Below are positions 19,094-25,747 of a stretch of DNA of 64,000 bases, one piece after another; positions within the stretch are counted from its first letter, which is position 1, and each line of letters begins with the position of its first letter. Source of the stretch: an uncultured Eggerthella sp. Lineage in GTDB: Bacteria; Actinomycetota; Coriobacteriia; Coriobacteriales; Eggerthellaceae. The translations under genes and the position numbers were made by a program. The stretch covers positions 6,832 to 70,831 of the forward strand of contig UPYK01000008.1 in assembly GCA_900538545.1 (NCBI GenBank), given 5' to 3'. The notes under the pieces were generated by a model. The model made no database searches, was not told where the DNA came from, and saw only the letters and a list, made by a program, of their open reading frames with translations.

Positions 19094-21727
19094 TTAGTGC
19101 GCTTCCGCCCAATTCTTTCCCCACGAAACATCAACGATGAGCGGCACTGAAAGCTCCACGACCGATTCCATGATGCGCGAGGCGAGCGCGCTCACCTCTT
19201 CGACCTCATCGGCTGGAACCGAGAAGTCAAGTTCGTCGTGCACCTGCAGGATGAGCTTGGACTTCGCACCAGACTTCACCAATTCATCCTGCACCTGACG
19301 CATCGCGATCTTGATGATATCAGCGGCCGTGCCTTGCATGGGGTGATTCATAGCGGTGCGCTCGCCGAACCCACGCTGCGCCACGTTACGCGCCTTGAGC
19401 TCAGGGATGTAGCGCCTGCGCCCAAACAGCGTTTCCGCATAACCATTCGTCTTGGCTTCTTCCACGACCCGATCGAGATAGGCGCGCACCCCGGTGTATG
19501 CGGCGAAATAGCGATCGATCATGTCCTTCGCATCGCCGAAGGGAATATCGAGCGATTGTGAAAGCCCATAGGCTTGTTGACCGTACACGATGCCGAAGTT
19601 GACCGCCTTCGCCCGGCTGCGGAGAAGCGGTGTGACCTCTTCGAGCGGCACGTCGAACACCCTGCTTGCCGTCTTCGCATGAAAATCTTCACCCGAAAGG
19701 AACGCATCGATAAGATGTTCGTCGCCGGAGAGGTGCGCGAGCAGCCTCAGTTCGATCTGCGAATAGTCAGCCGATAAGAAGACCTCGCCTTCTTCGAGCG
19801 GAACGAAGCATTCGCGGATCTGGCGACCGAAATCAGTGCGTACCGGAATGTTCTGCAGGTTTGGATCGGACGACGAAAGACGCCCGGTGGTGGTGACCAT
19901 CTCATTGAACGACGTATGGATACGCCCATCCTTTGCACGCATGCGCGGCAACGCATCGATGTAGGTCGATTTCACCTTGGCGTATTCACGGTAATGGAGC
20001 ACGAGTTCAGGCAGCTCATGCACCTTTGAAAGCTCCTTGAGCACGGTGGCATTGGTCGAGTATCCGCGCTGGTTCTTCTTGATCGGAGTGAGCCCGAGCA
20101 CCTCGAAGAGGATATGGGAGAGCTGCTTGGGAGAGTCGATGTTGAAATCCTCGCCTGCAAGCTCGATGATCTGCTCCTGCAGCGTATCGAGCTCTTCTTG
20201 AGTGGCGAGCGCGATGCGATCGAGCGTTGCTTTGTCGATGGCCGCGCCGGTACGCTCCATGCAGGCGAGCACACCTACCAGCGGATAGTCGATATCGGTA
20301 TAGACCGAAGCCACCCCGTCTTCGTCGAGACGGCTGCGCATGATCTCGGAGAGACGCTCCACTGCGGCAGCCTTGAGGGCAAGCTCATCGGCGAGCGCTT
20401 CGACATCAGGCAAGAACGATCCGCAATGGATCTCGACGAGCTTTTGGATGTCGAATCCCCCATTCATGGAGTTCACCACGTACGAAGCGAGCGCCACGTC
20501 GAAGCAATCCATCGCCAGGACCTCTTCAACGCTCACCAGCGCAGCATCAGACGAATCGTGAGGGAACACCTGCTCGACCAGCTTCTTCGCATCGAAGGTG
20601 ATAAAGCGCCCTTCCTTGATCAAGCGAGCGAGCACCGCCTTGGCTTCATCGCCCGTGAAGTAGAGCGTCTCGGTTTCGGTGCGCAGGGCCATATGGATCT
20701 CACTGCCGAAGAGCGAACCTTGCTTGTCGCTATCGACCAGCACCACCGGCATGCTCGCGTCCGATGCGATGAGCTCCTCGAAGCTCGCCTGCGCATCCGC
20801 TCCCTCAACGAGCGGATGAGCCTCGAACGTCTCCGCGCCTGCTGGCGCCGAGGCGCTACCGAGCAGGTCGAGCACCTTGGTCAAGTGCGCCATGAAGCGC
20901 ACGCTCGTGAACGCTTCCGTTACCTTCGCCGCATCGAAATCGGGAAAGGAAAGGTCTTCGAGATCGATCTCTATCGGCACATCACGCACGATCGTGGCAA
21001 CTTCGCGCGAAAGGAAGGCGTCTTCTTTATGGTTCGTGAGATTCTCAAGCTGCTTTCCCTTGAAAGCATCGAGATGCGCATAGATACCCTCGAGATCGTC
21101 GAATTCCTGCAGCATGGCCGCAGCCTTCTTGTCGCCGATACCGGGAACGCCCGGGATATTGTCCGCCTTATCACCCTTCAAGCCTAAGAAATCCGTGAAC
21201 TGACTCGGGGTAACGCCATAGCGCTCCTCCACCTCAGCTGGACCGTAGATGACCACATCGGTGATGCCCTTCTTCGTGGTTACGATGCGCGTAAGATCGC
21301 TCGCCAGCTGATAAGCGTCCTTATCGCCGGTCACGAGCAGCGAGTTGTAGCCGAGCTTCTCGTTCTGAGCTGAGAGGGTGCCCAAGATATCGTCACCTTC
21401 CCAGCCAGGAAGCGCGACCACCGGGATGTTGAGTGCAGCGAGCAGATCTTCGATGAGCGGAAACTGCACGCGCAAGTTATCGTCCATGGGCGGACGCTGC
21501 GCTTTGTACTGCTCGAGCGCCTCCATGCGAAAGGCCGGCTTTCCTTTATCGAAAGCGCACACGATCGCATCGGGATGCTGCTCTTCGATGAACTTGATGA
21601 GCATCGCCAAGAAGCCGAAAGCGGCATTGGTGGGCGTACCATCAGGCGCTTGCATAGCAGGAGGCACCGCATGAAACGCGCGGTGCATAAGGGAATTTCC
21701 ATCGATGATGGCAATGGTCTTAGACAT
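19094..21727 (-). CDS. polA: DNA polymerase I
   Basis: Repair and Okazaki-processing polymerase of about 877 residues. A 5'-3' nuclease domain is at residues ~1-290 (starts TIAIIDGNSLMHRAFHA, includes GDKDAYQL). A central 3'-5' exonuclease-like domain (~310-480) lacks the Exo I DxE motif; VLVDSDKQG is in its place, so proofreading is probably lost as in Bacillus and Thermus PolI. The polymerase domain (~490-877) has motif A FLSADYSQIELR, motif B RAKAVNFGIVYG and motif C QVHDELDF. Start ATG 21727 lies two bases after the glnR-like stop. Confidence 0.95.
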   Translation of the reverse strand: MSKTIAIIDGNSLMHRAFHAVPPAMQAPDGTPTNAAFGFLAMLIKFIEEQHPDAIVCAFDKGKPAFRMEALEQYKAQRPPMDDNLRVQFPLIEDLLAALNIPVVALPGWEGDDILGTLSAQNEKLGYNSLLVTGDKDAYQLASDLTRIVTTKKGITDVVIYGPAEVEERYGVTPSQFTDFLGLKGDKADNIPGVPGIGDKKAAAMLQEFDDLEGIYAHLDAFKGKQLENLTNHKEDAFLSREVATIVRDVPIEIDLEDLSFPDFDAAKVTEAFTSVRFMAHLTKVLDLLGSASAPAGAETFEAHPLVEGADAQASFEELIASDASMPVVLVDSDKQGSLFGSEIHMALRTETETLYFTGDEAKAVLARLIKEGRFITFDAKKLVEQVFPHDSSDAALVSVEEVLAMDCFDVALASYVVNSMNGGFDIQKLVEIHCGSFLPDVEALADELALKAAAVERLSEIMRSRLDEDGVASVYTDIDYPLVGVLACMERTGAAIDKATLDRIALATQEELDTLQEQIIELAGEDFNIDSPKQLSHILFEVLGLTPIKKNQRGYSTNATVLKELSKVHELPELVLHYREYAKVKSTYIDALPRMRAKDGRIHTSFNEMVTTTGRLSSSDPNLQNIPVRTDFGRQIRECFVPLEEGEVFLSADYSQIELRLLAHLSGDEHLIDAFLSGEDFHAKTASRVFDVPLEEVTPLLRSRAKAVNFGIVYGQQAYGLSQSLDIPFGDAKDMIDRYFAAYTGVRAYLDRVVEEAKTNGYAETLFGRRRYIPELKARNVAQRGFGERTAMNHPMQGTAADIIKIAMRQVQDELVKSGAKSKLILQVHDELDFSVPADEVEEVSALASRIMESVVELSVPLIVDVSWGKNWAEAH

Positions 21728-21729
21728 GA

Positions 21730-22404
21730 TCAGGCACTCCAAAGATATCCGACACCACGAACGGTCTCAAGGCGTTGCGCCAGGTCTGGCCCCAGCTTTG
21801 CACGCACGCGTCGCACGTGCACATCCACCGTGCGCGAACCGCCGAAGTAATCGAAGCCCCACACGCGCCGCAAGAGCGCATCACGCGAATACGTGCGCCC
21901 CGGGTGCGTGACAAGAAATGCGAGCAGCGCATATTCGAGATAGGTGAAGTCGACCGGCTCGCCTGCCACGGTCACCTGGTAGGTAGCTAGATTGATGGTC
22001 ATGGTATCGATCGAGATGAAATCGCTCGTGGAAGTTTCATTACCCGGCCAGAGCAGCTGGCGGATGCGCAACGCGCACTCATCCGCGCTCGCTCCTTGCA
22101 CTACGAAATCGCTATTCAAGCGCACCGGCAGACGCAGCCCCTGCAGCATGTCCTCCTTCACGATGATGAGGATCGACCCACCGCCATCTTGGACCATCAC
22201 GTCTTCCACCATCGCGATGGATTGGGTAGCATCGCCTGAAGCTTCGAAGATGATCAGATCGCTGTTGGGGTGTTCGTGCAGAAGCTTCTTGAACTGCAGG
22301 GACGAACCCGCAACCACATCCGCATCCATGCCGGAGAGCACGGCTTGGAACTTATGCGCGTTATCGAGGCTATCGGCCACGAATATGACACTTTTTCTCT
22401 GCAT
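21730..22404 (-). CDS. glnR: GlnR-like orphan response regulator (OmpR family, degenerate receiver)
   Basis: OmpR-type regulator of 224 residues. The winged-helix DNA-binding domain (~130-224) contains WGFDYFGGSRTVDVHVRR followed by VRAKLGP, very close to what I recall of actinobacterial GlnR. The receiver (~1-118) has lost the phosphorylation machinery: the acceptor Asp is Glu (DLIIFEASG), the acidic pair is reduced to VADS, the conserved Lys is Gln (DFVVQG), and no Thr/Ser is at the switch position. That fits phosphorylation-independent GlnR-type control of nitrogen genes. It follows glnA by nine bases with GGAGG overlapping that gap, and no histidine kinase is nearby. Function as GlnR is inferred from sequence and position. 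Confidence 0.8.
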   Translation of the reverse strand: MQRKSVIFVADSLDNAHKFQAVLSGMDADVVAGSSLQFKKLLHEHPNSDLIIFEASGDATQSIAMVEDVMVQDGGGSILIIVKEDMLQGLRLPVRLNSDFVVQGASADECALRIRQLLWPGNETSTSDFISIDTMTINLATYQVTVAGEPVDFTYLEYALLAFLVTHPGRTYSRDALLRRVWGFDYFGGSRTVDVHVRRVRAKLGPDLAQRLETVRGVGYLWSA

Positions 22405-22413
22405 CCGTGCCTC

Positions 22414-23757
22414 CTACAGAACACCGAGGTAATGGTCGAGTTCCCATGCGGAAACGCTCTTCTGATATTCATTCCATTCCGCACGCTTCGCCTCGACCAG
22501 ATAGGAATGGATATGTTCGCCCAATACCTCGCGCATGAGATCCGAGGAAGCGAATAGCTCCACGGCATCGCCAAGCGTATCAGGAAGCGTACGAATACCG
22601 CGCTCGTTGAGCTCGTGGCGCGTACAGGTGAACAGCGTGGGATCTTCCGTGGGAGGCTCGAGCGGCAGCTCATCCTGAATGCCCTTAAGGCCCGCAGCGA
22701 GCGTGACCGCAAACGCAAGATAGGGGTTGCACGAAGGGTCAGGGTTACGCAACTCGACGCGACACGCCTCTTCCTTATGCGGCTTGTAGCCAGGGATGCG
22801 CACGAGCGTGCAGCGATTCGAACGTGCCCAGGTGATCTGGATGGGCGCTTCCCCACCCGGCACGAGACGCTTGTAAGAGTTCACCGTTGGATTCGTGATG
22901 AGCGCGAATTCGGGTGCGTACTTCAAAAGCCCTGCGATGTAGTGCTTCGCGATCTTCGAGAGGTTATAGCCATCGGGGTCGTTCTCGTCGAAGAAGACGT
23001 TGTTACCGTTCTCGTCGAACAGGCTCTGGTGAATATGCATGCCCGAACCAGGCTGGTCAGCCATGGGCTTCGGCATGAACGAGGCATAGTGACCATACTT
23101 CATGGCGATCTCTTTGACCGTTAACTTGTAGGTCATCACGTTATCGGCCATGGTGAACGCATCGGCGAAACGCAGATCGATCTCTTGCTGCGAGGGGCCG
23201 TTCTCATGGTGCGAGTACTCGACCGGAATGCCCAGCTTCTCGAGCGTGAGGATGGTATCGCGCCTCAGATCGCTCGCGTTGTCGAGTGAGGTAAGATCGA
23301 AGTAGCCGCCGGTGTCGAGCACCTCCAGCCCTTCGCGGTCCTTGAAATAGTAGTACTCGATCTCGGGGCCCACGTTCATCATATAGCCGAGCTGCTCTGC
23401 GCGCGCCACCACTTTGGCAAGTACCGCGCGGGAATCGCCATCGTAGATGCGGCCTTCGGGAGTGCGGATCGAACAGAACATACGCGCGACCGCGTTCTCA
23501 GCAGGACGCCAGGGCAGGATCTGGAAGGTGGTCGCATCGGGGAATGCGAGCATATCGGATTCATAGTTCAGCGAAAAGCCTTGCACGCAGCTTGCATCGA
23601 AGCCCATGCCCTCTTCAAAAGCGTTTTCGAGCTCGCTCGGAATAACAGCGAACGACTTCATGTTGCCGAGCACATCGCAGAACCAGAAGCGCACGAAATG
23701 AACGTCCCTGCTCTTGATGGTCTTCAGTACGAAATCTTGATCAGGGCTCATTGCCAT
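22414..23757 (-). CDS. glnA: Glutamine synthetase type I
   Basis: ATP-dependent glutamate-ammonia ligase, central to ammonium assimilation. The 447 residues fit GSI-alpha size. Signatures: GPEIEYYYF (metal-binding), HHENGPSQQEID, MPKPMADQPGSGMHIH (ATP/metal), PTVNSYKRLVPG, and RVELRNPDPSCNPYLA. The adenylylation Tyr loop typical of GSI-beta (NLYDLPPE) is absent, so regulation is more likely transcriptional or by feedback. Start ATG 23757 has GGAAGGAAGAC upstream. It is cotranscribed with the GlnR-like gene and probably polA. Confidence 0.95.
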   Translation of the reverse strand: MAMSPDQDFVLKTIKSRDVHFVRFWFCDVLGNMKSFAVIPSELENAFEEGMGFDASCVQGFSLNYESDMLAFPDATTFQILPWRPAENAVARMFCSIRTPEGRIYDGDSRAVLAKVVARAEQLGYMMNVGPEIEYYYFKDREGLEVLDTGGYFDLTSLDNASDLRRDTILTLEKLGIPVEYSHHENGPSQQEIDLRFADAFTMADNVMTYKLTVKEIAMKYGHYASFMPKPMADQPGSGMHIHQSLFDENGNNVFFDENDPDGYNLSKIAKHYIAGLLKYAPEFALITNPTVNSYKRLVPGGEAPIQITWARSNRCTLVRIPGYKPHKEEACRVELRNPDPSCNPYLAFAVTLAAGLKGIQDELPLEPPTEDPTLFTCTRHELNERGIRTLPDTLGDAVELFASSDLMREVLGEHIHSYLVEAKRAEWNEYQKSVSAWELDHYLGVL

Positions 23758-23803
23758 GCTTGGTCTTCCTTCCCGTAGAATGCATGCACTAGTTGCTCAC
23801 TTC

Positions 23804-23846
23804 ATTATACGGGCTTCGTCCAAGCAAGTGGTTACCGATTTGTTTC
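23804..23846 (-). promoter_or_regulatory. glnA promoter with putative GlnR box
   Basis: On the minus strand a perfect TATAAT (23809-23804) lies about 47 bases before the glnA start, with no good -35 hexamer. Upstream, at about -34 to -49 from the predicted start site, is GAAAC (23846-23842), six bases, GTAAC (23835-23831). This matches the central part of the described actinobacterial GlnR consensus (GTnAC-n6-GAAAC repeated). It also fits the minimal AC-n9-AC spacing. An activator site replacing a weak -35 would suit regulation by the GlnR-like protein encoded downstream. The sequence match is direct; binding is inference. Confidence 0.55.
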
Positions 23847-23847
23847 A

Positions 23848-24190
23848 GGCACTGCAAGCGATGCTTGAGGGTGGAGATGAAACCAGAATTCGCAACCTGA
23901 GGCGTATCGGTGCTTCAGATTAGCGCGAAGGACGAACGAGCAGCCTAAGGCGCTGTGAGCGATACTTAAGGGTGGAGATGAAACCAGAATTCGCAACCTG
24001 AGGTGTATCGGTGCTTCAGATTAGCTTGAAGGATGAGCAAGCAACCTATGGCACTGTAATTGAAGTACTGAAGCATTATGACCTGAGGCGTCTCAGTGCT
24101 TCAGATTGGCGTGAAGGGCGAACGAGCAGCCTTAGCTGCGCTGTGAGTGAGCCCTGAACGTTAAGATGAAGTACTGAGACGCCTCAGTGT
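23848..24190. repeat. 101-bp tandem repeat array between metI and glnA
   Basis: Four head-to-tail copies start near 23848, 23949, 24050 and 24138. The first two are 101 bases each and nearly identical over long stretches (for example GGTGGAGATGAAACCAGAAT in both). The third is shortened to 88 bases and diverged; the fourth is partial. Each of the first three has an imperfect stem-loop, CTGAGGC with GCTTCAG. The last ends in ACTGAG-ACGC-CTCAGT overlapping the metI stop codon. No reading frame is plausible. With the promoter region this fills the 426-base gap between metI and glnA. Confidence 0.85.
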
Positions 24191-24852
24191 TCCATTTTGC
24201 GGGCTGCGAAGTTGCAAGCACTTTGCACGATCTGCACGATCACGATAAGGATGATAACGGTAGCGATCATGACATCGTCCTGGTAGCGCTGATAGCCGTA
24301 ACGGATCGCGATATCGCCCAAACCGCCAGCACCGACGCAGCCTGCCATCGCAGAGTATCCCAGGATGGTGATGAATACGATCGCGAAACCACGAACGAGC
24401 GAAGGCAACGCCTCACGCAAGAATACCTTGTAGACGATCTGCCAGGTGTTCGCACCGAAGCTCTGCGCGGCCTCCACCAGACCGCCATCGACCTCTTCGA
24501 TCGACTGCTCGACCATGCGCGCGATGAAGGGAGCCGCAGAGATGACGAGCGGCACGATCGCGCCAGGAACGCCAAGCGATGTGCCCACGATAAAACGCGT
24601 GAACGGAATGAGCGCCACGAGCAAGATGATGAACGGGATCGAACGCCCGATGTTGATGATCCAGCCGAGCACCATGTTGAAGATGCGATGCGGCATGAGC
24701 CCTTTCGGACTTGTGAGCACGCACAGCACGCCCAGCGGAATGCCGATCACATAGGCGAAGAAGGTCGAAACGATGGTCATGAGCAGGGTATCCCAGGTGC
24801 CCTGCGCAAGGAGCATGCCGTAGTTATCGAAGAAGGTTGCAAGGAAATCCAT
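24184..24852 (-). CDS. metI: Methionine ABC transporter permease MetI
   Basis: Polytopic permease of the methionine uptake family (MetI), 222 residues with about five membrane helices. The cytoplasmic coupling segment EVDGGLVEAAQSFGANTWQI carries the EAA motif that contacts the ATPase. Start ATG 24852 is four bases from the metN stop. No substrate-binding protein gene (metQ) is adjacent; it would have to be encoded elsewhere. Substrate assignment to methionine is by family resemblance. Confidence 0.88.
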   Translation of the reverse strand: MDFLATFFDNYGMLLAQGTWDTLLMTIVSTFFAYVIGIPLGVLCVLTSPKGLMPHRIFNMVLGWIINIGRSIPFIILLVALIPFTRFIVGTSLGVPGAIVPLVISAAPFIARMVEQSIEEVDGGLVEAAQSFGANTWQIVYKVFLREALPSLVRGFAIVFITILGYSAMAGCVGAGGLGDIAIRYGYQRYQDDVMIATVIILIVIVQIVQSACNFAARKMEH

Positions 24853-24855
24853 CGC

Positions 24856-25602
24856 CTAGCACTCCTTTCCCAAAAGCTGACGCGAGGCATCGCTTTGCGG
24901 ATTCTCGAAGATATCCTGCGTGCGACCCATCTCAACGATGCGTCCATCATCGATGACCGCAACCGTGTCGCAGATCTGCTCCGCCACGAGCAGCGAATGG
25001 GTGATGAGCACGAGCGTAACGCCGAGTTCTTCGTTGATATCTTTGAGCAACCGAAGGATCGACTGCGTGGTCATGGTGTCAAGAGCACTCGTAGCTTCAT
25101 CACAGAGCATGATCGATGGACGATTGATGAGCGCACGCGCGATAGCCACGCGCTGCTGCTGTCCACCAGAAAGCTGCGAAGGATACTTGTTCGCCTTATC
25201 GGCAAGACCTACCAACTCCAGCAATTCGAGCGCACGCTCGCGCGCTTCATCCTTGTTGTAACCCTTATGCAGTTCGAGCGGGAAGGTAACGTTGCGCAGC
25301 ACCGTTCGCTGCTGGAAGAGCGAGAAATTCTGGAAGATCATGCCCACGTTCGCACGAAATTCGAGCAGCGCTTTGCCCGTGAGGTTCGTCACGTCCACCC
25401 CATCGATGATGATCTCGCCCGAAGTAGGACGCTCGAGCAGGTTGATGCAGCGCACCAAGGTCGATTTTCCCGCGCCGGATTGGCCGATGATACCGAAGAT
25501 AGAGCCATCTTCGATCGTGAGATTGATATCCTTCAGAGCGTGATGCGCTTCATCGTGCTTCTCGCTCGTATAGGTTTTATAGAGATGTTCGATCTGAATC
25601 AT
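24856..25602 (-). CDS. metN: Methionine ABC transporter ATPase MetN (no NIL domain)
   Basis: ABC ATPase of 248 residues partnering MetI. Walker A is GQSGAGKSTLVRC, the Q-loop lies in MIFQNFSLFQQRTV, the signature is LSGGQQQRVAIARAL, Walker B is IMLCDEATSALD, and the switch His is in LITHS. Typical MetN is about 340 residues, with a C-terminal NIL (ACT-like) domain that binds methionine and inhibits transport. This one ends shortly after the ATPase core, so that feedback site is missing. Start ATG 25602 (MIQIEH) is preferred over a longer upstream frame. Confidence 0.88.
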   Translation of the reverse strand: MIQIEHLYKTYTSEKHDEAHHALKDINLTIEDGSIFGIIGQSGAGKSTLVRCINLLERPTSGEIIIDGVDVTNLTGKALLEFRANVGMIFQNFSLFQQRTVLRNVTFPLELHKGYNKDEARERALELLELVGLADKANKYPSQLSGGQQQRVAIARALINRPSIMLCDEATSALDTMTTQSILRLLKDINEELGVTLVLITHSLLVAEQICDTVAVIDDGRIVEMGRTQDIFENPQSDASRQLLGKEC

Positions 25603-25661
25603 GTATACCCTGCGATCGTGTTGTTCCATGGAGCGCCACGCCGCAAAAGCGACAAGCGCAA

Positions 25662-25677
25662 GTTCTAACTATAGAAC
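25662..25677. promoter_or_regulatory. Palindrome upstream of metN
   Basis: GTTCTA-ACTA-TAGAAC, a perfect six-base inverted repeat with four-base spacer, centred about 70 bases before the metN start in the gap between the glycosyltransferase and metN. It could be an operator for metNI. No S-box or other methionine riboswitch is visible in this short leader. Confidence 0.35.
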
Positions 25678-25722
25678 AACCCGTGTGCACGCGCCGCGAA
25701 AATTGTACGGGAATCGCACGAT

Positions 25723-25747
25723 CAGCTATATCTTAACGATATAGCTG
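25723..25747 (-). terminator. Stem-loop overlapping the stop codon of the second glycosyltransferase
   Basis: A perfect 10-bp stem, CAGCTATATC / GATATAGCTG, with a five-base loop containing the stop codon of the gene ending at 25733. It is AT-rich and not followed by a clear T run, so it may protect the 3' end or act as a weak terminator. Confidence 0.4.

Noticed and set aside
23848..24190. Tandem repeats as a CRISPR array
   Set aside because: Units are 88-101 bp with the similarity running through the whole unit, there are no distinct unique spacers, and no cas gene is near.
24187..25668. A 493-codon plus-strand frame opposite metI and metN
   Set aside because: Antisense to two ABC transporter genes with complete motifs; strongly Asp/Arg-rich shadow translation.
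25603..25722. SAM or other methionine riboswitch upstream of metN
   Set aside because: The leader is too short and lacks S-box conserved sequences; only a simple palindrome is visible.
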